From Bacteroidales bacterium (GTDB lineage: Bacteria > Bacteroidota > Bacteroidia > Bacteroidales > M50B96): 64,000 nucleotides of DNA. A program made the position numbers and the translations under genes. This document shows, piece after piece, positions 36,394-46,789 of this stretch (position 1 is the first letter of the stretch; the number at the start of each line of letters is the position of its first letter). Location of the stretch: assembly GCA_018401015.1 (NCBI GenBank), contig JAGYLP010000002.1, positions 1 through 64,000 on the forward strand, given 5' to 3'. Below the pieces are notes generated by a model, which did not search any database, had not been told where the DNA came from, and saw only the letters and a program-made list of their open reading frames with translations.

Positions 36394-36960
36394 TTAGGAT
36401 TTTATTTTACCAGGATTCTTCTTGACAAAATCTTCCCAGTTTTTATAATTACCCTCCGAACGGAGGGTATTTTTTTGGTAGTAATGGCAGACAGCAACAG
36501 CCAAAGCATCGGTCGAATCCAGGTATTTGCTCTCAATCTCAAATTTCATAAATACTTCCAATAAGCGAGCAACCTCCTCCTTACTCGCATTCCCTTTGCC
36601 TGTAATAGCAAGCTTAATCTTGCGTGGAGCATATTCGAAGAGGGGCAGATTTTCCTGCAAACCTGCCGCCATTGCGGCTCCTTGAGCTCGCCCCAATTTT
36701 AACATCGATTGAATGTTCTTTCCATAGAAAGGCGCCTCTAAAGCTAGTTGGTTCGGCCTATATTGAAGAATCAATGCGTGGGTCTTTGCAAAAATCGTTT
36801 TTAGCTTTTGATAATGATCCCCTTCATGCGATAGATTAATTATTCCCATCGCAATTAACTTGGGTTTACGAGAAGAAGCTTCAATTACAGCATAACCCAT
36901 CCGGATGGTCCCCGGATCTATCCCTAAGATGATATCATGCTTCTTTTCCAATGATTCCAT
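36394..36960 (-). CDS. ruvC: Holliday junction resolvase RuvC
   Basis: RuvC cleaves Holliday junctions with RuvAB in recombination. In the 188-residue protein the acidic active-site residues are seen in GIDPGTIRMGYAV, LALEAPF and DSTDALAVAVCHYY, with the FYGKNIQSMLKLGRAQG loop. It starts 3 bp after the TPR gene and is likely on its transcript. Confidence 0.95.
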   Translation of the reverse strand: MESLEKKHDIILGIDPGTIRMGYAVIEASSRKPKLIAMGIINLSHEGDHYQKLKTIFAKTHALILQYRPNQLALEAPFYGKNIQSMLKLGRAQGAAMAAGLQENLPLFEYAPRKIKLAITGKGNASKEEVARLLEVFMKFEIESKYLDSTDALAVAVCHYYQKNTLRSEGNYKNWEDFVKKNPGKIKS

Positions 36961-36963
36961 GCT

Positions 36964-38871
36964 CTAGTTCGTTGGGGAAATCGCTTCGGGAACAACTTTT
37001 TCCCGAATGTTTCGGTAGCGCTTGCGCGCATCTACTGCATAAATACTCGATGGATAGCTAAGCAACAATTGCTCGAAAGCCCCCATCGCCGCAGATTCAT
37101 CCTTCAGGAATTCTTGTAACAGGATCCCTTTGCGATAGGATGCATCGTCGCCTAATAAATCCTTGGAATGAAATTCTAAAATACGATCCAGATAATGGAG
37201 TGATTGCTCGTAATCGCCCGCTTGCTCCGATAAAGCTGCTAACTGAAAAAGAGTCTCGTCAATCAGACCGGTCTCTCCATATTGATCTAAAAGAGATAAG
37301 TAAACTTGACGTGCACTATCCGTTTGATTCTTGTATTGATAAAAACTTCCTTTTGCATATTCCTTTAAACCTGCTTCGCTTGTTTCATCCTGAGTATTTT
37401 GACGAATCAGGTTTGCTAGATCGATCGCATCGTTCGAAATTAATTTAGAAGTGGATGCCTTCAGGATGTTTAATTGAGCTTCCGCCCATCGAAAATCGCC
37501 CGTAAAATAAGCTAAGCGCGCTTTTCGTAGCTTGGCTTCATGCCCCCATACATTGTTTTCATTTTCTTTCTCAACTTGTCCATATAAAATAGCCGCTTCC
37601 CAACGGTCGCGACGATACAAATGGATATCGGCCAATTCCAATTTCGCTCGTGCAAAATCGTCGGACGAAGTGCCACGTAATTCCAATACCGACTCTAAAT
37701 GCTGAATAGCTTCCTCGATTTTGTCGAGGTGGTAGGCTTGTAGAACAGCGTAGTCGATAATCGCTCCTGCCGTTTTCAAATTCTTCCCAAACTCCATGAA
37801 AAAGGCCTCGTACTTGACAGCTAAAGCTAAAGGATCTTGGTGCGCTGCATGTTTTCCTGCTCGTAATAAGGAAAAGGACAATTGCAGTAATTGCGCTTTC
37901 GATTCGTAATAATAGGTCGATCGGGGTGTTTTGTCAACCAGGTACTCAAACATCTCAGCCGCCTCTTCGAATTCATCATTTGCTCGCGCCATCCCGGCCA
38001 ATTGATAAATTCGAATACCATCCTCGTTTAAGCGTTTGTCTATACTCTGAGCAATCAAAAATGCATTTCTAAATTCTTTTTTTTGAGTGTAGAGCCATAC
38101 CAATAAGTCGGAAAGTGGAACGGAGCCCGGATTATTTTGCAGCTCAATAATGAGAGTCTCTCGAATCATTTCGTAAATATTATCTTGAACATCGACCCGC
38201 AACAAAGACTGAAGTCTGTTCTTGATGAATTGGACATTCTCGGTTCCTTCGCCCAACCACATCAGGTACTCTTTAATCATTAAATCATAACTGCGTGACA
38301 TCATGTAGGCATTCCCCAATTCATTTCGAAACATCGAGGCATTTCCCAAGAGTTGACGTCCCCTCTCATAGGTTCGAATAGCCCAGCTATACTCCCTACG
38401 TGCATTGAATCGTCCTGCCAGGTTCAAGATATGATTTCGGTTAGCATCTAATTTATCTAGGGCTTCTTCATAGGTCTTTTCACTTTTCTTCTCTTTACCC
38501 ATACGTTTATATGTATAGCCAAGGTCAACGTAGTAGCTCAAGTCGTTCCGGTCTTGCTTAATCGCCGACTTAATAACCGATTCTGCTTCCTCCAGCTCCT
38601 GAAGTTCCCATAAACAGTTAACATAAAACATGTAGTAAGATCTTACCTGTGAATTCTGCTCATGAAGCTGTTTGTAAATTACCGCCGCTTTGGCATATTC
38701 CTTATTTCGATAATACTCGTTGGCTAATTGAATGTCGGCCTGGGTAAAACGTACCTGACTGTGTAATGGCACCGGCATCAGGATCACAAGCAAAAGCACG
38801 ATGCGCAAGATTGAATTAACCTGCATCTGTTTGGGAAACCAGAATTGTTTATAGGATGAAATGATGTTCAT
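36964..38871 (-). CDS. Exported tetratricopeptide-repeat protein
   Basis: The 635-residue protein has an N-terminal signal (MQVNSILRIVLLLVILMPVPLHSQ) within a slightly longer start; ATG 38826 is an alternative that begins right at this signal. The rest is a chain of TPR helices (for example AEYAKAAVIYKQLHEQN-like, LSYYVDLGYTYKRMGKEKKSEKTYEEAL, and FLLHYPSSIYAVDARKRYR-like at the end). It is probably a periplasmic scaffold. Similar large TPR proteins occur near T9SS and outer-membrane assembly genes, but no specific role can be shown here. It precedes ruvC by 3 bp. Confidence 0.82.
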   Translation of the reverse strand: MNIISSYKQFWFPKQMQVNSILRIVLLLVILMPVPLHSQVRFTQADIQLANEYYRNKEYAKAAVIYKQLHEQNSQVRSYYMFYVNCLWELQELEEAESVIKSAIKQDRNDLSYYVDLGYTYKRMGKEKKSEKTYEEALDKLDANRNHILNLAGRFNARREYSWAIRTYERGRQLLGNASMFRNELGNAYMMSRSYDLMIKEYLMWLGEGTENVQFIKNRLQSLLRVDVQDNIYEMIRETLIIELQNNPGSVPLSDLLVWLYTQKKEFRNAFLIAQSIDKRLNEDGIRIYQLAGMARANDEFEEAAEMFEYLVDKTPRSTYYYESKAQLLQLSFSLLRAGKHAAHQDPLALAVKYEAFFMEFGKNLKTAGAIIDYAVLQAYHLDKIEEAIQHLESVLELRGTSSDDFARAKLELADIHLYRRDRWEAAILYGQVEKENENNVWGHEAKLRKARLAYFTGDFRWAEAQLNILKASTSKLISNDAIDLANLIRQNTQDETSEAGLKEYAKGSFYQYKNQTDSARQVYLSLLDQYGETGLIDETLFQLAALSEQAGDYEQSLHYLDRILEFHSKDLLGDDASYRKGILLQEFLKDESAAMGAFEQLLLSYPSSIYAVDARKRYRNIREKVVPEAISPTN

Positions 38872-38990
38872 GGGTGTTTTGATTCAGTAAGCGAAAGAAA
38901 GGAATTTTGTTCAAAATTCGTTTAAAATCCCAAACCATTCCGTAACGCTTATCGTATTTCAACTGGTTGTGCAGGTCGGACTATAAAGAA

Positions 38991-39022
38991 AAGAAAAAGC
39001 ACACCCTGGTGGATGTGCTTTT
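38991..39022 (-). terminator. Terminator of the EF-G paralogue gene
   Basis: AAAAGCACA and TGTGCTTTT form the stem, extended inward by a C-G pair, followed on the minus strand by TTCTTTTC. It lies about 30 bp after the stop at 39051. Confidence 0.8.
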
Positions 39023-39050
39023 GTATCGAAGTGTACTATTCGTTGAAAGG

Positions 39051-41210
39051 CTATTCTTCCTCGCCCTGCGAAGCTTCGTATTCTTTCAGTAACTTGTCTT
39101 GGATTTCTCCTGGTACCGGCTCATAGGCAGAAAAGGTCATGGTGTAGGTTGCTCTTCCGCTCGTTATGGAGCTTAATGCCGTAGAGTACTTGTTCATCTC
39201 AGCTAAAGGAACTGTGGCTTTAATCTTTTCAAAGCCGCTATCACTTTCCATTCCTTGAATCATTGCCCGTCGTCCCTGTAAGTCGGAAATAACATCTCCC
39301 ATGTAGTCAGCAGGTACGAGTACTTCTACATTATAAACTGGTTCAAGGATTTTAGGACCTGCATCTTTAAACGCTTGACGGAATGCATTCCGGCCGGCAA
39401 GTTTAAAGGATATTTCGTTGGAATCAACCGGGTGCATCTTACCATCGTAAACTGAAATGCGAATATCGCGGGCATACGATCCGGTAAGTGGACCTTCTTC
39501 CATCTTTTCCATAATTCCTTTCAAAATAGCTGGCATGAATCGAGCATCGATACTACCACCCACTATACAGTTATAGAATACTAATTTGCCTCCCCATTTC
39601 AATTCATGCTCTTCTTTTCCGCGAACAGAAACATTCAGTTCCTTGCCTGCAAACTTGTATTTAACCGGATCAGGAGTCCCTTCCACATGCGGCTCAATGA
39701 CCATATGTACTTCACCAAATTGACCGGAACCACCCGATTGTTTCTTATGTCGGTATGAAGACATAGCTGGTTTGGTAATCGTTTCCCGATAGGGAATTTT
39801 GGGAGCTAAAAACTCTGTTTCAATTTTATAAACATGATCTAAGTGCCATTTCAAAATATTCAAATGGTATTCGCCTTGACCAAAAACAATCACTTGCTTC
39901 AATTCTTTACTAAACTCAACGGTAATGGTTGGATCTTGCAAATGCATTTTGTTCAGCGCTTCAGCCATTTTTTCTTCGTCGCCTTCAGCAAGTGGTTTTA
40001 TAGCAGTGCGATACTTGGGTTCCGGGTAGCAAATCGATGGGAAGTACCAATCATTACCGGGAGCATTAAGGGTGTGGTTGGTCTTCGTGTTTTTAAGTTT
40101 TACAGTGGCTCCAATATCGCCGGCAAACATTTTAGCAACTTTCTGGCGGTTCTTACCAGCACTTACAAATAGTTGCGAAACGCGTTCCTTACCACTGTTG
40201 TTAATGTTGACTAAATCAGCACTCTCGCTGATGCAGCCTGATTGTACCCGGAAATAACTCACTTCACCAATGTGTGGTTCAATGGAGGTCTTAAATACAA
40301 AAATAGAAGCAGGTCCGGATGGATCAACCATTACCTCCTCCCCTTTGTCGTTTTGTTTTCCAGGAAGTTCGGTAGGAGAGGGGAAATTCAACGTAATGAA
40401 ATCTAAAATCCGATCTACTCCACGATTCATTTTGGCCGAAGCACAGAAAATAGGAAAGAAGGAACGGCTCGATAATCCGTCGCGAATTCCACGAGTCATT
40501 TCTTCATCGGTCAAACTTTCATTCTCGAAAAAGGATTCCATCAAGCTTTCATCACTTTCAGCTGCTTTCTCAACTAATTCGGTGTAGAGCTCTAATGCCC
40601 TATCGGCTTCCGAAGCGGGGATGTCCTCTATGGTTGCTTTGCCACTATCGTCCTTATAGGTATACATCTTTTGCGATACCACATCGATAATGGATTGGAA
40701 GTTAGCACCAGTTTCCAGAGGGTACTGCAGAAGAATCGCTTTTCCCCCAAATCGCTCCTTCAACGATTCAATGGTTTTTTCAAAATTGGCTTTGTCATGA
40801 TCCAAATGATTCACAACAAACATGAGTGGTTTTTGTAATCGTTCAGTATGACGACCTTGGATTTCGGTACCTACTTCAACACCGTTCTGAGCATTTACCA
40901 CCATTACTGCTAAATCGGATACGTGATAAGAGGTTATTGCTCCTCCTACGAAATCGTCTAATCCCGGATTATCAATAAAGTTGACTTTGGTATTGTTCCA
41001 TTCGGTATGCATCACAGTTGAGAATATTGAATTCTCATTCTCATGCTCAATTTCATTGAAGTCAGATACCGTGTTCTTGGATCCTACATCACCTCTGCGG
41101 TCAATTACTCCGCCCATGAACAACATACTTTCAGATAAGGTTGTTTTGCCGGAGCCTGAGTTACCTACCAGTGTGATATTTTTAATCTGATTACTCTCGT
41201 AAACTTTCAT
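39051..41210 (-). CDS. fusA2: Elongation factor G paralogue (EF-G2 type)
   Basis: The 719-residue protein has the full EF-G layout: GTP-binding domain, domains II, III, IV (SGGSGQFGEVHMVIEP, PVDSNEISFKLAGRNAF) and V (MGDVISDLQGRRAMIQGM, TSGRATYTMTFSAYEPVP). The GTPase motifs are altered compared with the canonical copy at 42790: P-loop GNSGSGKTT instead of AHIDAGKTT, switch II DNPGL (Leu84) instead of DTPGH, and G4 NHLD instead of NKMD. The His lost from switch II is the catalytic one in canonical EF-G. In Bacteroides an EF-G paralogue without GTPase activity (EF-G2) supports translation in starvation; this protein may be the same type. It has its own promoter and terminator. Confidence 0.9.
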   Translation of the reverse strand: MKVYESNQIKNITLVGNSGSGKTTLSESMLFMGGVIDRRGDVGSKNTVSDFNEIEHENENSIFSTVMHTEWNNTKVNFIDNPGLDDFVGGAITSYHVSDLAVMVVNAQNGVEVGTEIQGRHTERLQKPLMFVVNHLDHDKANFEKTIESLKERFGGKAILLQYPLETGANFQSIIDVVSQKMYTYKDDSGKATIEDIPASEADRALELYTELVEKAAESDESLMESFFENESLTDEEMTRGIRDGLSSRSFFPIFCASAKMNRGVDRILDFITLNFPSPTELPGKQNDKGEEVMVDPSGPASIFVFKTSIEPHIGEVSYFRVQSGCISESADLVNINNSGKERVSQLFVSAGKNRQKVAKMFAGDIGATVKLKNTKTNHTLNAPGNDWYFPSICYPEPKYRTAIKPLAEGDEEKMAEALNKMHLQDPTITVEFSKELKQVIVFGQGEYHLNILKWHLDHVYKIETEFLAPKIPYRETITKPAMSSYRHKKQSGGSGQFGEVHMVIEPHVEGTPDPVKYKFAGKELNVSVRGKEEHELKWGGKLVFYNCIVGGSIDARFMPAILKGIMEKMEEGPLTGSYARDIRISVYDGKMHPVDSNEISFKLAGRNAFRQAFKDAGPKILEPVYNVEVLVPADYMGDVISDLQGRRAMIQGMESDSGFEKIKATVPLAEMNKYSTALSSITSGRATYTMTFSAYEPVPGEIQDKLLKEYEASQGEEE

Positions 41211-41266
41211 ACTGATACTATTTAAATTTGATTGAAAAATAACTGATTACCTGTGTAAAAGGTGCT

Positions 41267-41297
41267 CAAAACTAAGAAATTTTTAATCATAGGCAAA
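41267..41297 (-). promoter_or_regulatory. Consensus promoter of the EF-G paralogue gene
   Basis: On the minus strand TTTG (41294-41297) and TAGTTTTG (41267-41274) are separated by exactly 19 nt. Both boxes match the Bacteroidota consensus. Leader about 50 nt. Confidence 0.75.
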
Positions 41298-41813
41298 CAA
41301 TTATATAAGGTACAAACCCCCATGCCAGGCTATTATACAACATCATTTCTAGGCTTTGGAATCGGCCCTTTTAGTATTCTTGGCTAAAGTCTTTTTTAAG
41401 GAGCTTAGGTAGATGTTCAATGGGGTCTGCGAATTCCTTCGAATTAAGTCTCAAATAACACCTAATATATAGGCTATTTTACCCTCCTACAATTTCTCAT
41501 GGATAGCCCGCGAAGATCGATGTTCCAAAGGAGGCATGGTAAACGTCCATCCAATCATGTGGAACTGAAAATTAAATCAGATCGATTTTGATTAAAACGA
41601 GGTGGGTTTCGTAAAAAAATGCTTGCTTTGCCCCCGCAAATTGAAAGCCAAAATTTGGCCTATTTTTAATGGTTGATCAGATTCAGTTTTTGACTTCCAT
41701 TTTTCAGCGAACAAAAAGAGAGCTTCTCTAAAATTGAAATTGAACGCAAAATCATCGTGGTATTGAGTTTTATTTCAGAGTGTTAGCTCTCTGGAAATTA
41801 TTTGGGGTTTCTT

Positions 41814-41843
41814 ATTGTTTTGAATAAAAATCCTTTATCTTTG
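41814..41843 (+). promoter_or_regulatory. Promoter of the ribosomal protein block (rpsL)
   Basis: ATTG (41814-41817) and the full -7 match TATCTTTG (41836-41843) are 18 nt apart. Leader about 42 nt to the rpsL ATG. It probably drives the str genes and perhaps much of the following block, since no terminator is seen before rplQ. Confidence 0.65.
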
Positions 41844-41891
41844 CACACCAATTTGTTAAAAAATTTTTGAAAAGTTTTTAAAAGCGGAATT

Positions 41892-42272
41892 ATGCCGACA
41901 ATTCAACAATTAGTAAGAAAAGGAAGAACAAAAATTGAGGATAAGAGTAAGTCTCCTGCCCTGGATTCTTGCCCTCAACGTCGTGGAGTTTGTCTTCGTG
42001 TTTACACAACGACTCCTAAAAAACCTAATTCGGCCATGCGTAAAGTGGCTCGTGTTCGCTTAACCAACCAGAAGGAAGTGAACGCTTATATCCCCGGAGA
42101 AGGTCATAATCTTCAGGAACACAGTATCGTACTCATTCGTGGAGGTCGTGTTAAAGATCTTCCAGGTGTAAGATATCACATCGTACGTGGTGCCCTTGAT
42201 ACTACCGGTGTTGAAGGTCGTACCCAACGGCGTTCCAAGTACGGAGCCAAACGTCCGAAACAGAAAAAATAA
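41892..42272 (+). CDS. rpsL: 30S ribosomal protein S12
   Basis: uS12 sits in the decoding centre of the small subunit. The 126-residue protein has the conserved [17 protein letters not shown] loop and [14 protein letters not shown]. Lysines are kept at both places where substitutions classically give streptomycin resistance (Lys43 of PKKPN and the Lys of RVKDLPG). It is the first gene of the block, 25 bp ahead of rpsG. Confidence 0.98.
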   Translation: MPTIQQLVRKGRTKIEDKSKSPALDSCPQRRGVCLRVYTTTPKKPNSAMRKVARVRLTNQKEVNAYIPGEGHNLQEHSIVLIRGGRVKDLPGVRYHIVRGALDTTGVEGRTQRRSKYGAKRPKQKK

Positions 42273-42297
42273 TAATGCCTAGCAAGCGAAATAAGAT

Positions 42298-42774
42298 ATG
42301 AGAAAAGCAAAACCAAAAAAACGAATCGTATTACCCGATTCTCGTTTTAATGACCAATTGGTTACCATGTTTGTGAATGATTTAATGGTAGATGGTAAAA
42401 AGAATACCGCTTTTAAAATCTTCTACGAAACCATGGACATGGTCGAAAAAAAGATGAAAGACAGCGAAGTTGCTCCACTCGATGTATGGAAGAAAGCGCT
42501 GGAAAATATTACTCCTGCAGTCGAAGTAAAATCTCGTCGTGTGGGTGGAGCTACTTTTCAGGTTCCTATGGAAATTCGTCCCGCTCGAAAACGTTCTATC
42601 AGTATCAAAAACTTGATCCTGTATGCAAGAAAACGTTCGGGTCGTAGCATGAGCGAAAAATTAGCTGCCGAAATTATAGCTGCCTACAATCAAGAAGGTG
42701 GGGCTTTCAAAAAGAAAGAAGATACCCATCGTATGGCTGAGGCAAACAAAGCATTTGCTCACTTTAGATTCTAG
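42298..42774 (+). CDS. rpsG: 30S ribosomal protein S7
   Basis: uS7 nucleates assembly of the 3' major domain of 16S rRNA and lines the E site. The 158-residue protein shows [41 protein letters not shown] and the C-terminal NKAFAHFRF. It lies between rpsL and fusA in the standard str order. Confidence 0.98.
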   Translation: MRKAKPKKRIVLPDSRFNDQLVTMFVNDLMVDGKKNTAFKIFYETMDMVEKKMKDSEVAPLDVWKKALENITPAVEVKSRRVGGATFQVPMEIRPARKRSISIKNLILYARKRSGRSMSEKLAAEIIAAYNQEGGAFKKKEDTHRMAEANKAFAHFRF

Positions 42775-42789
42775 TCTGTAAAATATCCC

Positions 42790-44892
42790 ATGGCAATAGA
42801 TTTAAAACATACGCGTAATATTGGCATCATGGCCCACATCGATGCCGGTAAAACAACAACTACCGAACGTATCTTGTATTTCACCGGTAAAACTCACCGA
42901 CTAGGTGAGGTACACGATGGCGCTGCCACAATGGACTGGATGGTCCAGGAACAAGAACGCGGTATTACCATTACATCCGCTGCTACTACCACCTACTGGA
43001 ACTACGAAAACGATTCTTACCGTATTAATATTATCGACACCCCAGGGCACGTCGATTTTACGGTCGAAGTTGAACGGAGTCTCCGCGTTTTGGATGGTTC
43101 GGTGGCTGTATTCTGTGCTGTTGGTGGTGTAGAACCTCAATCGGAAACTGTTTGGCGTCAAGCCGATAAGTATAAAGTACCCCGTATCGCCTTCATTAAT
43201 AAAATGGACCGTACCGGAGCCGACTTTCACAGTGTGGTCTCCCAAATTCGTGAACGATTAAAAGCTAATCCAATTCCTATTCAACTTCCAATTGGTCAGG
43301 AAGATAGTTTTACAGGAGTTGTCGATTTGCTCGATAACAAAGCGATTATTTGGTACGAAGATGCTAAGGAGGGAACCAAATATAAAATCGAAGACGTACC
43401 TGCCGAAATGGTTGATGAAGTAGCGGAATATCGCGAAAAATTAGTCGAAGCAGTTGCTGAACACGATGATGCATTAATGGAACGTTTCTTCGACGATCCC
43501 GATTCAATTACTCCCGATGAATTACGTAGCGTAATCCGGAAAGCGACTATTCAAAGAACCATTATCCCGGTTATGTGTGGTGCTTCCTTTAAAAACAAAG
43601 GAATCCAACGCTTACTGGACGCTATTGTCGCATTCCTTCCCAGCCCTAAAGATATTGGTGCAATAGAGGGAATCAACCCAAATACCGACGAAAAAATCCT
43701 ACGTCATCCCGAAACCAGCGAGCCTTTTTCAGGTTTAGCATTTAAAATTGCTACCGACCCTTACGTTGGTCGTTTAGCTTTTATTCGGGTGTATAGCGGG
43801 GTCTTGGAAGCTGGTGCTCAGATTTTGAATGTTCGTACGGGGAAAAAAGAACGAATCACTCGCCTTTACCAAATGCATGCGAATAAGCAAATTCCCATGG
43901 AGCGTATCGAGGCCGGTGACATTGGAGCAGCTGTAGGATTTAAAGAATTACGCACCGGTGATTCGATTTGTGCGCTGGATAAACCAATCATGCTCGAATC
44001 AATAACTTTCCCAGAGCCTGTAATTGGGCTTGCAATTGAGCCAAAAACTCAGTCGGATATCGATCGTTTAGGAAATGCATTGAACAAGCTAGCCGAGGAG
44101 GATCCAACCTTCCAAGTTAAAACTGATCCCGATTCCGGTCAAACCGTTATCAGTGGAATGGGCGAACTGCACTTAGAGGTCCTGGTGGATCGCTTGAAGC
44201 GTGAATTCAACGTAGAGTGTAATCAGGGTGCACCCCAGGTGAACTACAAAGAAGCGTTAACTGGAACCGTTACCCACCGAGAAGTATTTAAGAAACAAAC
44301 CGGTGGTCGTGGTAAATTTGCCGATATCCAAGTGAAAATTTCACCTGCTGATAATGGTGTAGAAGGATTGCAATTTGTTAATGACATCAAAGGTGGTTCC
44401 ATTCCAAAAGAATATATTCCTTCCATCGAAAAAGGATTCCGCGAATCATTGGCTAATGGTCCTTTAGCAGGGTATCCGGTAGTGAATATGAAAGTGGTTC
44501 TTTTCGACGGCTCGTTCCACGCAGTCGATTCCGACCAACTCTCGTTCGAAATTGCTGCAAAACAAGCCTTCCGAAATGCTGCCATTAAGGCTTCTCCAGT
44601 CCTGATGGAGCCTATTATGTCCGACGAAGTGCTTACCCCGGAGGAATACATGGGCGATGTTATCAGTGACTTTAACAAACGTCGTGGACAGATTACCGGA
44701 ATGGAAGATAAAAACGGAGCCAAAGTTATTCGCGCGAAAGTGCCACTTTCCGAAAAATTCGGATACGTAACAGCATTACGAACGATTACTTCTGGTCGTG
44801 CAACTTCATCGATGGAATTCTCGCACTACGATCAGGTACCTGCCAGCCTTGCAGAGAAAATTGTAGATAAATCTAAAGGGAAAATATCATAA
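42790..44892 (+). CDS. fusA: Elongation factor G (canonical copy)
   Basis: EF-G is the translocase GTPase and also recycles ribosomes. The 700-residue protein has an intact P-loop (AHIDAGKTT), switch [10 protein letters not shown] with the catalytic His87, and G4 NKMD (residues 137-140). Domain IV ([29 protein letters not shown]) and domain V ([19 protein letters not shown]) are complete. It contrasts with the altered paralogue encoded 1.6 kb upstream. No tuf gene follows, as is common in Bacteroidota. Confidence 0.98.
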   Translation: MAIDLKHTRNIGIMAHIDAGKTTTTERILYFTGKTHRLGEVHDGAATMDWMVQEQERGITITSAATTTYWNYENDSYRINIIDTPGHVDFTVEVERSLRVLDGSVAVFCAVGGVEPQSETVWRQADKYKVPRIAFINKMDRTGADFHSVVSQIRERLKANPIPIQLPIGQEDSFTGVVDLLDNKAIIWYEDAKEGTKYKIEDVPAEMVDEVAEYREKLVEAVAEHDDALMERFFDDPDSITPDELRSVIRKATIQRTIIPVMCGASFKNKGIQRLLDAIVAFLPSPKDIGAIEGINPNTDEKILRHPETSEPFSGLAFKIATDPYVGRLAFIRVYSGVLEAGAQILNVRTGKKERITRLYQMHANKQIPMERIEAGDIGAAVGFKELRTGDSICALDKPIMLESITFPEPVIGLAIEPKTQSDIDRLGNALNKLAEEDPTFQVKTDPDSGQTVISGMGELHLEVLVDRLKREFNVECNQGAPQVNYKEALTGTVTHREVFKKQTGGRGKFADIQVKISPADNGVEGLQFVNDIKGGSIPKEYIPSIEKGFRESLANGPLAGYPVVNMKVVLFDGSFHAVDSDQLSFEIAAKQAFRNAAIKASPVLMEPIMSDEVLTPEEYMGDVISDFNKRRGQITGMEDKNGAKVIRAKVPLSEKFGYVTALRTITSGRATSSMEFSHYDQVPASLAEKIVDKSKGKIS

Positions 44893-44904
44893 CAGATTAT
44901 TAAA

Positions 44905-45210
44905 ATGAGCCAAAAAATTCGGATTAAATTAAAATCGTACGATCACAGTTTGGTTGACAAATCGGCCGAAAAGATTGTAAAGACAGTAAAAGCTACCGGT
45001 GCTGTAGTTAGTGGTCCAATTCCATTGCCTACTCACAAGCGTATCTTCACTGTGTTACGAAGTCCTTTCGTAAATAAGAAATCACGGGAACAATTTGAGT
45101 TAGCTTCTTACAAACGTCTTTTAGACATTTACAGCTCGACTGCCAAAACGATCGACGCACTCATGAAGTTAGAATTGCCAAGTGGGGTAGAAGTAGAAAT
45201 TAAAGTTTGA
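44905..45210 (+). CDS. rpsJ: 30S ribosomal protein S10
   Basis: uS10 is a head protein of the small subunit and in other bacteria also the NusE antitermination factor. The 101-residue protein shows [21 protein letters not shown] and [29 protein letters not shown]. It begins 12 bp after fusA, joining the str and S10 sets directly. Confidence 0.98.
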   Translation: MSQKIRIKLKSYDHSLVDKSAEKIVKTVKATGAVVSGPIPLPTHKRIFTVLRSPFVNKKSREQFELASYKRLLDIYSSTAKTIDALMKLELPSGVEVEIKV

Positions 45211-45229
45211 TCATTAAATTAATAAAACA

Positions 45230-45850
45230 ATGCCAGGATTAATAGGGAAAAAAATAGGTATGACATCTATTTTCAGTGCCGAGGGTAAAAATATACCATG
45301 CACTGTTATCGAAGCTGGTCCATGTGTCGTTACACAAATTAAGACCAAAGAGAAGGATGGCTACGACGCGTTACAGATAGCGTACGAAGACAAAAGTGAA
45401 AAGAATTCCACGAAAGCATTAGTGGGCCATTTTGCAAAAGCTAACACTGCTCCTAAACGAAAAGTAGTTGAATTCGCGGGCTTGTACAGCGAGTTCAAAT
45501 TAGGCGAAGTATTAACCGTGGGCGAGATGCTCAAAACCGATCGTTGGGTTGATATTGTTGGTTATTCCAAAGGTAAAGGATTTCAAGGTGTTGTGAAACG
45601 TCATGGATTCCGTGGAGTTGGCGATGCTACACATGGTCAACACAACCGGCTCAGAGCTCCCGGTTCGTTGGGTGCTTCTTCTCATCCATCGCGAGTTTTT
45701 AAAGGAATGCGTATGGCTGGACAAACCGGTAACAAACGCGTTATGGTGGTAAACATCAGCATCGTAAAATTAATTCCTGAGAAAAACCTTCTTATTATTA
45801 AAGGATCTGTTCCCGGTCCCAATGGTTCATATTTAATAATCAATAAGTAA
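45230..45850 (+). CDS. rplC: 50S ribosomal protein L3
   Basis: uL3 lies near the peptidyl transferase centre and is an early assembly protein. The 206-residue protein has [13 protein letters not shown] at the start, [15 protein letters not shown] and the long loop [24 protein letters not shown]. It precedes rplD by 1 bp. Confidence 0.98.
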   Translation: MPGLIGKKIGMTSIFSAEGKNIPCTVIEAGPCVVTQIKTKEKDGYDALQIAYEDKSEKNSTKALVGHFAKANTAPKRKVVEFAGLYSEFKLGEVLTVGEMLKTDRWVDIVGYSKGKGFQGVVKRHGFRGVGDATHGQHNRLRAPGSLGASSHPSRVFKGMRMAGQTGNKRVMVVNISIVKLIPEKNLLIIKGSVPGPNGSYLIINK

Positions 45851-45851
45851 T

Positions 45852-46481
45852 ATGGAATTAGCAGTATACAACATAGCCGGTCAGGACACCGGGAGAAAAG
45901 TAACGCTGAACGAAGCGATTTTTGGCATCACTCCTAACGATCATGCAATCTACCTCGATGTTAAGCAATTCATGGCTAACCAACGTCAAGGAACTCATAA
46001 AGCGAAAGAACGTGGCGAGATTTCCGGAAGTACCCGAAAGTTGAAGAAACAGAAAGGGACCGGTACCGCTCGCGCAGGTAGTATTAAAAGTCCACTTTTC
46101 CGTGGAGGCGGACGTGTTTTTGGACCCCGTCCCCGCAATTATTCCTTCAAATTGAATAAGAAGGTAAAATTGCTCGCCAGAAAATCAGCATTATCTTACA
46201 AAGCTGCCAACCAACAAATTATTGTTCTGGAGGATTTCAATTTCGAAGCTCCCAAAACAAAGGAATTTGTAAGCATTCTGAACAACCTGAAGATCGCCGA
46301 AAAAAGATTACTCATGGTACTGGCTCAATCAAATAAAAGTATATATTTGTCGTCCAAGAATTTAAGCAAGAGTAAAGTCGCAACCGTCTCAGATTTAAAT
46401 ACTTATGAGATTTTGAAGGCGTCAACACTTGTTCTTGTCGAGAGTTCAATTGACCTTTTGGAGAAAAACTTTAATAATTAG
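45852..46481 (+). CDS. rplD: 50S ribosomal protein L4
   Basis: uL4 lines the exit tunnel; in enterobacteria it represses its own operon, not shown here. The 209-residue protein has [29 protein letters not shown] (tunnel loop) and [20 protein letters not shown]. It overlaps nothing and follows rplC by 1 bp. Confidence 0.98.
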   Translation: MELAVYNIAGQDTGRKVTLNEAIFGITPNDHAIYLDVKQFMANQRQGTHKAKERGEISGSTRKLKKQKGTGTARAGSIKSPLFRGGGRVFGPRPRNYSFKLNKKVKLLARKSALSYKAANQQIIVLEDFNFEAPKTKEFVSILNNLKIAEKRLLMVLAQSNKSIYLSSKNLSKSKVATVSDLNTYEILKASTLVLVESSIDLLEKNFNN

Positions 46482-46492
46482 GAGAGGCTGAA

Positions 46493-46783
46493 ATGAATAT
46501 TATTGTTAAACCGATTATCAGTGAAAAAATGACACGACTGAGTGAAAAACTCGGTTGTTATGCATTTGTAGTAGATCGATCAGCCAATAAATTGCAAATT
46601 AAAGAAGCTGTTGAGAGTATGTATGGTGTACAAGTCGAGGCTGTTAATACTATCATTCATGGTGGTAAGCGGAAGTCTCGATTTACCAAAACCGGAATTA
46701 TCGCCGGCAAAACAGCAACTTATAAGAAAGCATTAGTAACTCTGGCAAAAGGCGAAAACATAGACTTTTACAGCAACATATAG
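46493..46783 (+). CDS. rplW: 50S ribosomal protein L23
   Basis: uL23 sits at the tunnel exit and is the docking site for trigger factor and SRP. The 96-residue protein shows IIVKPIISEKMTRLSEK, FVVDRSANKLQIKEAVE and VEAVNTIIHGGKRK. A Shine-Dalgarno-like AGGAG lies about 12 bp before the ATG. Confidence 0.98.
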   Translation: MNIIVKPIISEKMTRLSEKLGCYAFVVDRSANKLQIKEAVESMYGVQVEAVNTIIHGGKRKSRFTKTGIIAGKTATYKKALVTLAKGENIDFYSNI

Positions 46784-46789
46784 TAGATT

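Larger units (their letters stand above)
41211..41891. other. Intergenic region between the EF-G paralogue and rpsL
   Basis: This 681-bp stretch lies between two divergent translation genes. It holds the promoter of the EF-G paralogue (41267-41297, minus) and that of the ribosomal block (41814-41843, plus). The roughly 510 bp between them contain no ORF of note, no tRNA fold and no strong hairpin that I can see. It is AT-rich and may hold regulator sites or an RNA gene that I cannot recognise. Confidence 0.6.

Noticed and set aside
39051-41210. EF-G paralogue as a TetM-type tetracycline resistance protein
   Set aside because: Its domain IV and V motifs follow EF-G, and the pattern of altered GTPase residues fits EF-G2. 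Without a phylogeny I cannot exclude it fully, but I find no support.
41211-41891. tRNA or small protein gene in the long gap before rpsL
   Set aside because: No cloverleaf-like fold with a T-loop was found, and the longest small frames are about 20 codons.
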